Below are positions 17,439-26,128 of a DNA stretch of 64,000 bases, piece after piece. The DNA lies in the NCBI RefSeq assembly GCF_000468115.1, contig NZ_AVQI01000059.1, positions 1 to 64,000 of the forward strand, written 5' to 3'. The notes under the pieces are model-generated. The model did no database searches, was not told the DNA's origin, and worked only from the letters and a program-made list of their open reading frames with translations. The stretch's first letter is position 1. Every line of letters begins with the position of its first letter. Source of the stretch: Treponema socranskii subsp. socranskii VPI DR56BR1116 = ATCC 35536. GTDB taxonomy: Bacteria; Spirochaetota; Spirochaetia; Treponematales; Treponemataceae. Position numbers and translations under genes: made by a program.

Positions 17439-17466
17439 TCAATCCCTCGAAAATAAATCGCGCGTA
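17439..17466 (-). repeat. 28-bp repeat forming the 3' end of ugd (copy B)
   Basis: This copy is in frame as the last nine codons of ugd (ending TRDLFSRD) plus its stop. It is identical to copy A and has two differences from copy C. Copies A and B flank the gene at 15581-17407 in direct orientation. Confidence 0.8.
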
Positions 17467-18623
17467 TAGACTTTTTCTTTTACGTCGTCCAAATCGTGCG
17501 CCGAGCGGTTTGCGATTATGATGTCGCATTGCTTTTTAAATTCTTCAAGGTCTTTAATTATTTCCGAATTAAAAAAATCGCCGCCGCTGTACGTCGGTTC
17601 GTAGACGACGACCCGTATGCCCTTCGCTTTGATGCGCTTCATAACGCCTTGAATCGACGATTGACGGAAATTATCGCTGTCCGCTTTCATCGTCAGACGG
17701 TACACGCCGACCGTTTTCGGCTTTTTTGCGATTATTCGGTCGGCGATAAAATCTTTGCGCGTCCTGTTCGATTCGACGATCGCGCCGATTAAATTGTTCG
17801 GAACGCGGTCGTAATTTGCGAGCAGCTGCTTCGTATCTTTCGGCAAACAATATCCGCCGTAACCGAACGACGGATTGTTGTAAAAGTCGCCGACGCGGGG
17901 ATCGAGGCATACGCCGCGTATAATCGATCGCGTGTCAAGCCCGCGGACTTCCGCGTACGTGTCGAGTTCGTTGAAATACGCGACGCGTAGCGCAAGAAAA
18001 GTGTTTGCAAACAGTTTAATCGCTTCCGCTTCGGTACAGTGCGGATAAAGCACGGGAATGTCTTTTTTAATTGCGCCCGCTTTTAAAAGCGAAGCGAAGG
18101 TTTCAGCTTTTTCTTTGAGCGCTTCACAGTCTTTGGGATAGCTTACGACGATACGCGACGGGTAGAGGTTGTCGTAGAGCGCATGACCTTCGCGCAAAAA
18201 TTCCGGAGAAAAGAGTATGTTCGGGAATTCTTTTTCTTTTCTGATTTTTTCCGTATAGCCTACGGGAACCGTCGATTTTATGACGATCACCGTGTCGGGA
18301 TTTATTTTTTTTACAAGGTCGATAACGGCTTCGACGGACGACGTATCGAAATAATTTTTTTCTGGATCGTAATTTGTCGGAGTCGAAACAATGACAAAGT
18401 CGGCTCCTTCGTATGCGAGTCGGGCATCGAGCGTCGCCGTGAGCGAAAGATTCCCTTTTGCAAGATAGGTTTCGATTTCTTTATCGACGATCGGAGATTT
18501 TTTGTTATTGAGCATATCGATCTTTTCCCGAACGATGTCGACGGCATATACGTCGTTGTGTTCGGCCAAAAGTATCGCGTTTGAAAGCCCTACATATCCA
18601 GTTCCTGCAACCGCAATTTTCAT
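17439..18623 (-). CDS. ugd: UDP-glucose 6-dehydrogenase family protein
   Basis: Oxidises UDP-glucose (or a related UDP-sugar) twice with NAD to the uronic acid, a precursor for surface glycans. The 394-residue protein has the Rossmann start [19 protein letters not shown], the helix region [21 protein letters not shown] and the catalytic-cysteine motif [13 protein letters not shown]. The C-terminus [10 protein letters not shown] is family-like. Start ATG has GGGAGG upstream. UDP-glucose is the most likely substrate because of the length and the FLREGHA pattern, but this is not proven. Confidence 0.93.
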   Translation of the reverse strand: MKIAVAGTGYVGLSNAILLAEHNDVYAVDIVREKIDMLNNKKSPIVDKEIETYLAKGNLSLTATLDARLAYEGADFVIVSTPTNYDPEKNYFDTSSVEAVIDLVKKINPDTVIVIKSTVPVGYTEKIRKEKEFPNILFSPEFLREGHALYDNLYPSRIVVSYPKDCEALKEKAETFASLLKAGAIKKDIPVLYPHCTEAEAIKLFANTFLALRVAYFNELDTYAEVRGLDTRSIIRGVCLDPRVGDFYNNPSFGYGGYCLPKDTKQLLANYDRVPNNLIGAIVESNRTRKDFIADRIIAKKPKTVGVYRLTMKADSDNFRQSSIQGVMKRIKAKGIRVVVYEPTYSGGDFFNSEIIKDLEEFKKQCDIIIANRSAHDLDDVKEKVYTRDLFSRD

Positions 18624-18651
18624 AGCAAAAACCTCCCGTAAAAAAATCTTT

Positions 18652-18675
18652 CAAAAAATACGGATAAAAATATCC
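18652..18675 (-). terminator. Weak terminator after the GT8 gene
   Basis: On the minus strand GGATA-TTTT-TATCC is followed by GTATTTTTT. The stem is only 5 bp. It lies between the GT8 stop and the ugd ribosome-binding site. Confidence 0.35.
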
Positions 18676-18706
18676 TGCTCGGCGCCGCTTTGCATCAGTA
18701 TACACA

Positions 18707-19705
18707 TTATCGTTTGAGCCGTTTTACTTTTTTTGCCAATGCGCGAATACCGCCCGCCTGCGCTTCGAAGAATTTAAAGACGTGCGGTGCGTGGGCTTTC
18801 ATATCGGCAAGAGTGAACAAAAGCGGCGACTGCATGATGCTTACGATGCGCTTGTCGTTTACGAGATGCACTTTATTAAATTGAAACTTCGGAGATTCGA
18901 TCATGGTTTTTATATCGTCGGGAATCGTTCCCGCCTCTTTTATTCTTTTGAGAAGAGATGCGTCCGCAAGTTTGTAGTAGGGAAGGTAATTTTTTCCGCC
19001 GAATTCGGACGAATAGTAGTGAATGATTTTTGCGTCTTTCAGATACGCGAGCCCCCCGTGGCTCAGCTGGCAGTTCCATTCGCCGTCCAAAAACGAATTT
19101 CCGAATCGCATCCGATACCATGCTTCATTAAATGCGCTTTGGTCGTGATGATCTTTTTTTACCGTATAGCCGTATTTCCACAGTTCGTGCCATAATTTAA
19201 AAAATTGCTTACTCGTTTCGGTGTTTTTAACGAAGAATACGCCGCTGTTTACATGGAAACCGTTTTTTTTCGTTCCGCAAAAGCCGAGTTTTTTATCGCG
19301 TTTTAAAAAATAATCTTTGTGCACATGGTCGCCCAGCATAACGTGACCGTCGAGTACGCCGGCTATATCGGCTGTATGCTTTTCAACTGAAGATAGTTCG
19401 CCGGTTATTACGGTATCGCAATCGATATATAAAAAATCGTCGTGAATATAATCGGGAATCGTCGTCTTCAATATACGCGAGCGGGCGACGCCGTTTACGG
19501 TATCGTCGAATGAAACGGGGATGACCGACGCTGCGTAGGATTTGAGCTCGGAACGCTTGCCGAAAAAAGAAGCGGCCGTTGTATCGTCGACAAGAAAAAC
19601 GACGTCGGCATCTTTCATGTGACGCCTGAGCGAATAGACGGACATAAGCGCCTGTTCGTAATAGAGATCGTTCGGACTCGATACCAAAACGTATACATAC
19701 TTCAT
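18707..19705 (-). CDS. Glycosyltransferase family 8 protein
   Basis: A 332-residue cytosolic GT-A enzyme. The N-terminus VYVLVSSPNDLYYEQALMS is typical of GT8. The metal-binding DxD is DCD in LYIDCDTVI at about residue 98. ADIAGVLDG and NSGVFFVKN follow. It should transfer a sugar from a nucleotide donor to a glycan. ATG at 19705 overlaps the stop of the upstream GT-C-like gene (ATGA) with AAGGA before it. A 31-codon longer frame is rejected. Donor and acceptor are unknown. Confidence 0.85.
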   Translation of the reverse strand: MKYVYVLVSSPNDLYYEQALMSVYSLRRHMKDADVVFLVDDTTAASFFGKRSELKSYAASVIPVSFDDTVNGVARSRILKTTIPDYIHDDFLYIDCDTVITGELSSVEKHTADIAGVLDGHVMLGDHVHKDYFLKRDKKLGFCGTKKNGFHVNSGVFFVKNTETSKQFFKLWHELWKYGYTVKKDHHDQSAFNEAWYRMRFGNSFLDGEWNCQLSHGGLAYLKDAKIIHYYSSEFGGKNYLPYYKLADASLLKRIKEAGTIPDDIKTMIESPKFQFNKVHLVNDKRIVSIMQSPLLFTLADMKAHAPHVFKFFEAQAGGIRALAKKVKRLKR

Positions 19706-21453
19706 TCGGCATATCCTTTGCGTTGCGCCGCATATAAAATACCGCAGGCGACCGATGTCTGCACGTAACCGCGTTCGTTTAATCGCCGGATAATCCATTC
19801 GTTTCCCGATATCTCGTTATCGTTATCGCGTATCGATTTGTCGAGAAAAAGGATGTAATCCGGCAGTCTGTGACCGGCGAAATCTTCGTAATACGGCTCG
19901 ATTCTGTAGTCGCTCGGCGGCAGCCGCCACGTTGTCGGTGCGCCGCATGCAAGATTCTTATCGACCAGATACGCCCACGGCGCAAGCTGCGAAATAAAAA
20001 TCGTGTCGCCTTTTTCGGTATCGATACGTTCAAGCGTATGCAGGATGCTGTCGTATTGCCGTTTGTATATACTGCCGGTATAGAGCCCACTTGCCGGCCC
20101 CTGTGTTATTTTTTCTGTTGCCGGATGGCGTGAGGGAATAAACGCAATATGCGGAAAAAGGCGGATATCTCTATACGTCAGATTGACTCGATAAAAAAAA
20201 GTACCGCACACGATAATCGCAAGCGGAAGATATTTTAATAATCGATTGGAAAGTTTTTCAGACGGAAAAGCGTTTTCGAACGATTGTATATAAACGGATG
20301 CTATGCCGCCGGAAACTACAACCATTCCTATGGAACAGACACCGAAACCCGTATCGGATGCGTAACAAAAAAAATACGATAAAATTAATCCGGGGATGAT
20401 AAAGTACAGTAATTCTCTTTTGTATTCGACGGCGGCTTTTTTTAGGGTATACGGAGAAAACAGCAACGCCGTAAAGATACCGTAATGAAAAAATGCCATG
20501 ATAAAAGCTCCGCAATCTTTTTCGATTACGATACCGTTTACGACGAGCAGGATGGTATTAAGTAAAAATAAAAGCGGTTTTGTCTTCGGCGTCAGCGCGA
20601 TGCGTTTTTTTAAAACGGCAATATATGCGGCGATCATCGGCAGATTTGTGATTACATACGGAAAGAGAATGAGACGCGGACATTTATAGAGGCGCTTTAT
20701 CGTGTGGATCGGCTTTCGTCCGTATGCCGGATCGTTGAAAATATATTTTAAAGATTTCAAAATGCTTACAGGATCCGTTTTGTACAGTACCGCAGCGATG
20801 TATATCACGGCTACGAAAACCGTACCTGCCCAAATACAAAGCCAGAGTTTCCATCTTTTTCTCGTCGCAGAAAAGATCAGCAGCGCGGCCGATACTGTAA
20901 TGTATACGAGCGCAAGGTAAGGATTGCACAGCACCGCTAGCGCAAAAAAAATGCCGGATATAAAAAGAAACAACCTATGCCGGTGCAGCTCAAAGAATGC
21001 ATATAACGCGACGATACCCAAAAGATAGGTTTCGCAGCCGATCACATAATACGACGGTCCGTTTATACACGCGCGTGCAAAGATCAAAGCGACAAGCGCT
21101 AAAGTCAATGAAGCCGAACGGCGCATTTTTTTTGAAAAAATACAATACGCCGCGACTGCCGTCAACGCTTGAAAGAACAACGTTGCGATTCTAAAAAAAA
21201 GATATATTCCGTCCGTACTTCCGACGATTTTAATAAAAAACGCATACAGCGGATATAAAAGCGGTTCATAGCTTTGCGTCGGCGACCAATCGTCGATGAA
21301 CAGCCGTTCGCCGGTCATCATACGGTTTACCGTAGACAGGTAAAACCCTTCGTCAGACCAGCAAAAACTGTAAAACAGATTGTTAAAAAGCAGCAAAGCG
21401 GTTATAGCGATTACGGCGTACGCAAATAACACGGTTTTATGTTTTACCGTCAT
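19702..21453 (-). CDS. Polytopic membrane protein, probable GT-C-type glycosyltransferase
   Basis: A 583-residue protein with about 11 transmembrane segments. After the first segment the loop reads FCWSDEGFYLSTVNRMMTG, matching the catalytic-loop style of the GT-C/ArnT-PMT superfamily (acidic pair after TM1). It would transfer a sugar from polyprenyl phosphate on the periplasmic face (inference). Its promoter puts the ATG 8 nt behind the -10 box, and its stop overlaps the GT8 start, so the two form an operon. Confidence 0.75.
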   Translation of the reverse strand: MTVKHKTVLFAYAVIAITALLLFNNLFYSFCWSDEGFYLSTVNRMMTGERLFIDDWSPTQSYEPLLYPLYAFFIKIVGSTDGIYLFFRIATLFFQALTAVAAYCIFSKKMRRSASLTLALVALIFARACINGPSYYVIGCETYLLGIVALYAFFELHRHRLFLFISGIFFALAVLCNPYLALVYITVSAALLIFSATRKRWKLWLCIWAGTVFVAVIYIAAVLYKTDPVSILKSLKYIFNDPAYGRKPIHTIKRLYKCPRLILFPYVITNLPMIAAYIAVLKKRIALTPKTKPLLFLLNTILLVVNGIVIEKDCGAFIMAFFHYGIFTALLFSPYTLKKAAVEYKRELLYFIIPGLILSYFFCYASDTGFGVCSIGMVVVSGGIASVYIQSFENAFPSEKLSNRLLKYLPLAIIVCGTFFYRVNLTYRDIRLFPHIAFIPSRHPATEKITQGPASGLYTGSIYKRQYDSILHTLERIDTEKGDTIFISQLAPWAYLVDKNLACGAPTTWRLPPSDYRIEPYYEDFAGHRLPDYILFLDKSIRDNDNEISGNEWIIRRLNERGYVQTSVACGILYAAQRKGYAE

Positions 21454-21461
21454 AACATATA

Positions 21462-21490
21462 ATTTTAATTTGGAATTATATTGTTGTCAA
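21462..21490 (-). promoter_or_regulatory. Promoter of the GT-C/GT8 operon, leaderless-type
   Basis: A perfect TTGACA (21485-21490), 17 nt, TAAAAT (21462-21467), then 8 nt to the ATG at 21453. No Shine-Dalgarno sequence is seen. Confidence 0.6.
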
Positions 21491-22639
21491 TTACGATGAT
21501 AGAATGCGATTGAAAAGTGCAATATATTTTTGTGCACAGTTTTTTACCGCGTATGTAGTTTTAAAAGTGTTTGCAATGGAAGAGAGTGTTGTTTGAGACG
21601 GACTGTTTCTTATTACTGTAAGAATCGTATCTGCAAGTTCGTTTTCATCGGTTGCATTATCGTAATAGCTGACAAGTCCCATCGTTGTCTCGTACAGTGA
21701 TGTCTCCTTTGTGGAAATGACGGGAACCTTACAAACGGCGGCTTCAATCGGCGTTCTGCCGAAACCTTCGTATAAAGACGGAGTCACAAACAATGCTGCG
21801 TTTTTTAAAAGCCACGTTTTTTTTGCTTCCGAAATTTTATACAACATGTGAACTCTATCTTCCAACGCATATTTATGTATGTATTCTTGCAGCATAGAAA
21901 AATATGTTTCGTCTTTGTATCCGCCGCAACAGACGACATCAAACGGAACCGAATCCTTTATAATATTGAACGCTTTTAATAATGTTATTGTATTCTTTTT
22001 CGCTATGTAGGCGTTTATATCGAGAATAAAAGGGTTTGAAATTCCCTGTACGGTCTCCGTTTTTGAGTCGTCGAAATCTATCGAATTCGGAATAACGGGA
22101 ATTTCTTTTCGATATCCGAGCGAAGCGACAATATCGTTTTTCGTGTAAGTTGAAATGGCTACGATTTGGTTATGATTTTCGTCGGCGATATTTTTGTATG
22201 CGCGCGCATTATTACGAGCATGCAGACGGTACATATCATGTATAGTAAGAATACCGGGAAGTTTCGTATCAACGTACGATTCCGGAATCGTATAGGGAAA
22301 CCAAATCGCATTAAAGGAAGAATGTTCGATATTTTTTTTATATATACCGATTTTTTTTATCAGAGCGCTTGCTGCAAATTTACCGTGACTGATTTTTGAA
22401 AGAAGCGTAAGCGGAAACCATCGCAATATCAGCTGCTTGTATGACGGAAAGTATTCTCTAAAAAACTGTGCATGAGGTTCGCTTACGATGAGCGTGCAAT
22501 ATTTCGAAAAACCGAGTTCCGTAAAAGCGTTGAGTAAATCGGCGGCAAAGATCGATGTAGAGTAAGTAAGTTTTTTATTTCGTGCTTCACTATGGGCAAA
22601 AAATGTCGTGTCGATCGCTACTGCGGGTACTGTATTCAT
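21491..22639 (-). CDS. Glycosyltransferase family 4 protein
   Basis: A 382-residue GT-B enzyme. The C-terminal donor-binding motif PSLYEGFGRTPIEAAVC, with the E-x7-E pattern, is typical of GT4. ATG at 22639 is chosen because AAAAGGAAATAAAT lies just upstream; the frame is open 11 codons further. It follows the YidC-like/LtaS-like fusion gene by 29 bp and is probably cotranscribed with it. Sugar and acceptor are unknown. Confidence 0.85.
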   Translation of the reverse strand: MNTVPAVAIDTTFFAHSEARNKKLTYSTSIFAADLLNAFTELGFSKYCTLIVSEPHAQFFREYFPSYKQLILRWFPLTLLSKISHGKFAASALIKKIGIYKKNIEHSSFNAIWFPYTIPESYVDTKLPGILTIHDMYRLHARNNARAYKNIADENHNQIVAISTYTKNDIVASLGYRKEIPVIPNSIDFDDSKTETVQGISNPFILDINAYIAKKNTITLLKAFNIIKDSVPFDVVCCGGYKDETYFSMLQEYIHKYALEDRVHMLYKISEAKKTWLLKNAALFVTPSLYEGFGRTPIEAAVCKVPVISTKETSLYETTMGLVSYYDNATDENELADTILTVIRNSPSQTTLSSIANTFKTTYAVKNCAQKYIALFNRILSS

Positions 22640-22668
22640 ATTTATTTCCTTTTGAAAAATTTGCGTCG

Positions 22669-25374
22669 TCAAAAGTCGGTAACCGTTCCGTTTACGACGT
22701 GCAGCTGCTTCCAGTTTGCAGAATCGAAAATATCATCGCGGACTGTGTACCAATCGTTGTCGGGAATGATAAATTGCGTATTGTTTCTGTTGCGCGTGCT
22801 TTCCGCGCGCGGATGGCAAATTTTTACGTATGAGTTTTTGAGGGGGGGGGGTATGATAAACGGCGTCCCGGTAAACGGATTCTTTGCATCGGCGATGATG
22901 TCTTTTGATGCGAGCGCTCCGATATCTGCGTTTGTCATAAATGTCATATCTTCCTGCAGCGTCGTATTGTCTGAAAGCGTGCGTGCATTAAAATCTTTAA
23001 ACAAAAGACAGGCAACGATGCTTTCTTTTTTGTATGGCGGAACGCCGTTCGTATTGTCGAATATCCCCGTTTCGATGTCGGCGCCGTGATCGGAAACGAT
23101 TATGATGCGCGTGTTGTCATAAATGTCGTTTTCTTTAAGCCAGTCGAAAAAGCGCGCATAACAGCGAAAAACACCGGCCTGCGCGTGATATTGTTCGCTG
23201 TGTGCCCACTTTGTCGTACCGTAATCGGTTACCGTATTTACCGGAACGTAATCGGGGGCCTGCAAAAACATAGGTTCGTGCGTCGCTTCATTGTCGATTG
23301 CGATGTATGAGTCCGACTCGCTCGTCACGTCACATAAGAGCGGAAGCAAATCGAGTTCGGAATAATTATCGATGAACTGTGTCGTATGGCGCACATTTTC
23401 ATTTTCGGAATTCCACCATACATTGTGGTATACCAGCCGCCGCAAAAACGGCGGAAAAGTTTTGAAAATACCGAACATGATAAAATTGTGTTTGATGCGA
23501 TCGCTTATATACGGCAGTTTGGTAAAGTTGTTTCTCTTATACCAAAAATCGGAATAGCTGCCGTGAGCGTATACGTGACGTATCTCGGGATAATCTTTGT
23601 ACATATCGCTTACGGGCTGTTCGAGATAATTTTCATACGGCATATCGGCTATCGTTGCGGAAAAACCGTTTTGCGAAAACAGTACGGGCAGCGACAAAAG
23701 CGCTTCATTGTGTTTTTGCTGCAGCGTTTTTTCCGTACGGCGGTTTATCTCATACGGTGTGTAATCGTATCCGCCGAAGATGCCCGGAGTACCGAGCATG
23801 GTATACTGTGCAAACGAAACGGCATTTTTATAGAATATAAACCCGTCGAATTTTTTTGCAAGTTCCGGCGCTTCTTCAAAAACGTCTTGAACCATAGGCA
23901 TAAACGCTCTGTCCTGCATAAACACGAGTACGTTTTTTCCTGTCTTTGAAAGATGAAATATCGGCTCGATCGATTCTTTTACGACAGGCTTTGTCATTTT
24001 TTTATACTGACCGGAAATAGATGCGCCGTTTTTTATAGCGATCCCTGCAAGGCCTATGAGCACAATGTACGAATAAGGAATGAATGCGGTGCTTTTCTTT
24101 TTGAATAAAAGCATTGCGAGCGCAAAGATAACAAAGGCACACGCGATATTGAGTGCAATCGAAAGCGGCGGAACGGAAAACGATTGCGGTTCCATAAACG
24201 TAAGCGTTTGATCGATCGGTCCGTAGGCACCCGAAAAAGCAAACGTATTGACGACGGCGTACGTTGCTGAAAACAGTGCGCAAAATGAAATCAACTTTTT
24301 GATTCGTAAAGAAAACAGTCCGTAAAAACATGCCGGCCAAAAAAGATAAAAACCGAATGCTTTACAAAACGTTATAAACAAAAAGATAAACGGAGAACTG
24401 TATGAGTCGACAAAACAAAAATTGTCAGGTTCGGATTCCATCAACATCGACGGAACGGTAAAGCCGGTCAAAAGCACGAGTATTCCCGCTGAAAGAAGGA
24501 ATGACGCGGCGAGAAAAGTGCCGGATATGTTTTTTATATAAGTATCGGTAAATGCGCGCAAAAGGCGCACGATGAGCGGCGATAGGATAACAGTAACAGC
24601 GGTGACGGTGAGCATAGCGCGCATTTCCGGTTTTATATGAGTAAAAAAAATCGCAACGGCAAGAAGAAATACGGCACAGAGTGCGGATACGGCATACAGT
24701 ACACGAACGGGATGTTTGAACTTGTAAAAGATATTTTTTACGAGCGAAAGCAGATTATTCATCGTCCAGTAAAGAACGAGACCTGCAGGCGAATTATACA
24801 GAAGCACAAGAAAGATCGCCGCCATAGCGAAAATTTGAATTTTTTCTTTTATGCCGTGACCTTTTGCGTATACGGCGCCGGCGACGCAATTTATGACGGT
24901 CATCGCTATCGGAAGGACATTTACAGGAAAACGGCCGACGGAAAAAAGCGCATCGGCTGTTCCCATATCTTTAATAAAGAAAAAAGAAACGCCTTGAAGC
25001 TCCTGCAAATTGGAAAGATAGGAATATGCTGCGATAAAAAACGGAATTTGGATGAGCAGACCGAACGACGAGCGGAGCGCCATAATCGGGTGGTAGAGGT
25101 GCTGTCGGTAGAATGTTGCAAGCATCATGTACTGCTCGTCGCCGCGAAAGGTTTGTTTTATGCGTTTGACACCCGGAGCAAGCAGCGTTTGTATGTTTCG
25201 TTCTTTTTCCTGCCAGCTTTCAGCGATGACATACAGCGGAAGGCAGCAAAGCGTTACAATAAAGCTTAATCCGATAACCGAAAAACCTTCGCTATAGGTA
25301 AATTCATAAAAAAGTATGTAAAAAATTTCGAGCAGCTGTTTAAGCGGCGAAATTATTATGTAATACAAAAACAT
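22669..25374 (-). CDS. YidC/Oxa1-like domain fused to LtaS/sulfatase-type catalytic domain (paralogue 1)
   Basis: A 901-residue membrane protein. Residues 1-220 match the YidC/Oxa1 core, including RSSFGLLIQIPFFIAAYSYL and NSPAGLVLYWTMNNLLSLVK. The usual groove arginine of the first core helix aligns with Thr41 (SFIVTLCCLPL). Residues about 225-460 add further transmembrane segments. Residues about 480-800 resemble the alkaline-phosphatase superfamily: FMQDRA (Asp488), a candidate nucleophile Thr525 in YTMLGTPG, NEATHEPMF (His699) and SDHG (Asp762, His763). A ten-cytosine tract falls at residues 842-845. The ATG at 25374 is set by the promoter and by equal length with paralogue 2. Confidence 0.85.
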   Translation of the reverse strand: MFLYYIIISPLKQLLEIFYILFYEFTYSEGFSVIGLSFIVTLCCLPLYVIAESWQEKERNIQTLLAPGVKRIKQTFRGDEQYMMLATFYRQHLYHPIMALRSSFGLLIQIPFFIAAYSYLSNLQELQGVSFFFIKDMGTADALFSVGRFPVNVLPIAMTVINCVAGAVYAKGHGIKEKIQIFAMAAIFLVLLYNSPAGLVLYWTMNNLLSLVKNIFYKFKHPVRVLYAVSALCAVFLLAVAIFFTHIKPEMRAMLTVTAVTVILSPLIVRLLRAFTDTYIKNISGTFLAASFLLSAGILVLLTGFTVPSMLMESEPDNFCFVDSYSSPFIFLFITFCKAFGFYLFWPACFYGLFSLRIKKLISFCALFSATYAVVNTFAFSGAYGPIDQTLTFMEPQSFSVPPLSIALNIACAFVIFALAMLLFKKKSTAFIPYSYIVLIGLAGIAIKNGASISGQYKKMTKPVVKESIEPIFHLSKTGKNVLVFMQDRAFMPMVQDVFEEAPELAKKFDGFIFYKNAVSFAQYTMLGTPGIFGGYDYTPYEINRRTEKTLQQKHNEALLSLPVLFSQNGFSATIADMPYENYLEQPVSDMYKDYPEIRHVYAHGSYSDFWYKRNNFTKLPYISDRIKHNFIMFGIFKTFPPFLRRLVYHNVWWNSENENVRHTTQFIDNYSELDLLPLLCDVTSESDSYIAIDNEATHEPMFLQAPDYVPVNTVTDYGTTKWAHSEQYHAQAGVFRCYARFFDWLKENDIYDNTRIIIVSDHGADIETGIFDNTNGVPPYKKESIVACLLFKDFNARTLSDNTTLQEDMTFMTNADIGALASKDIIADAKNPFTGTPFIIPPPLKNSYVKICHPRAESTRNRNNTQFIIPDNDWYTVRDDIFDSANWKQLHVVNGTVTDF
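22842..22851. repeat. Homopolymer tract of ten G (ten C in the coding strand)
   Basis: The tract encodes Pro-Pro-Pro-Leu in the YidC-like/LtaS-like fusion. The present length keeps the frame open to a C-terminus that aligns with paralogue 2 (DNDWYTVRDDIFDSANW against DADWYTISKDMFDAANW). Gain or loss of one base would change about the last 57 residues. Such tracts are known slippage sites for phase variation. Confidence 0.85.
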
Positions 25375-25381
25375 AGACAAA

Positions 25382-25410
25382 AGTATATTATTTTTCGCAG
25401 GCAGCGACAA
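25382..25410 (-). promoter_or_regulatory. Promoter of the YidC/LtaS fusion paralogue 1, leaderless-type
   Basis: TTGTCG (25405-25410), 17 nt, TATACT (25382-25387), then 7 nt to the ATG at 25374. A TTG codon at 25410 that would lengthen the protein by 12 residues lies inside the -35 element, so it is rejected as start. Confidence 0.65.
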
Positions 25411-25431
25411 GTGCGGTACAATTATATGTAA

Positions 25432-25776
25432 TTATAAAAAATAGATTACAACACCTAAGAAGATAATGCTCATTGCGATCAGTTTTCGTTTGCTCAAGTG
25501 TTCTTTAAAAAAAAGTTTGCCGAGTAAAATGACAAATATATAGCTTGACGCTTCGACGATGGGAATATACGAGACGGGTACCTTTTTCAGTGCGATTAAA
25601 TCGATACAAACGGCGATAAAATAAATCGTATATGCGGAAATGACGGGAACGTTAAAATATTCGGCAAATACGGAAGCGTATTTTTTTCCGGCGGCTTTTT
25701 TTAAAATAATTTGAGAACACGCCGAAATGAAAACCGATAGAAAAAGCAAAGCTATATAAAAGATCATGTCATGCAT
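25432..25776 (-). CDS. SMR/EamA-type small membrane protein (ArnE/ArnF-like flippase half)
   Basis: A 114-residue protein with four transmembrane segments and the layout of small multidrug-resistance/EamA half-transporters. The last loop and helix (LGKLFFKEHLSKRKLIAMSIIFLGVVIYFL) are typical. It overlaps the next upstream gene, a second protein of the same kind, by 8 bp. Together they resemble ArnE/ArnF, a heterodimer that flips undecaprenyl-phosphate-linked aminosugar. The gene follows a polyprenyl-phosphate glycosyltransferase gene, which supports that reading (inference). Confidence 0.75.
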   Translation of the reverse strand: MHDMIFYIALLFLSVFISACSQIILKKAAGKKYASVFAEYFNVPVISAYTIYFIAVCIDLIALKKVPVSYIPIVEASSYIFVILLGKLFFKEHLSKRKLIAMSIIFLGVVIYFL

Positions 25777-26128
25777 CGTTTTTCTCCGTACACAAAAATA
25801 CGATGCCGCACAGTATCATAACGGCGCCGATGATCATCGTGCAGGAAATCTTTTCTTTAAAGATCAAGGAGCCGAAGACGATTCCCCAAATGATCGTCGC
25901 CGTTTTATTTGCCGTCGCAATCGACAGGGAGATCACTTTCAATACTTGCTGCCAGATAATCGCATAGATACATAAAATAAAAAATATAAGGCAATATAAC
26001 AAAATAAATTTCGTTGAAAGAAAAGTTTCCCGCGCGGCGAATTTTCCGATAACGGCATAGAGGCTGTATATGAGGAAGGCAAAGTGCATCAATAAGATGT
26101 AAATTATATTATTCTTTTGATGCTGCAT
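25769..26128 (-). CDS. SMR/EamA-type small membrane protein (ArnE/ArnF-like flippase half)
   Basis: A 119-residue protein with four transmembrane segments. The third segment carries SIATANKTATIIWGIVFGSLIF and the fourth follows KEKISCTMIIGAVMIL, typical of EamA/SMR halves. Its start overlaps the end of the GT2 gene by 20 bp and its stop overlaps the second half-transporter gene. It probably forms a heterodimer with that protein to move a polyprenyl-linked sugar across the inner membrane (inference). Confidence 0.75.
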   Translation of the reverse strand: MQHQKNNIIYILLMHFAFLIYSLYAVIGKFAARETFLSTKFILLYCLIFFILCIYAIIWQQVLKVISLSIATANKTATIIWGIVFGSLIFKEKISCTMIIGAVMILCGIVFLCTEKNDA

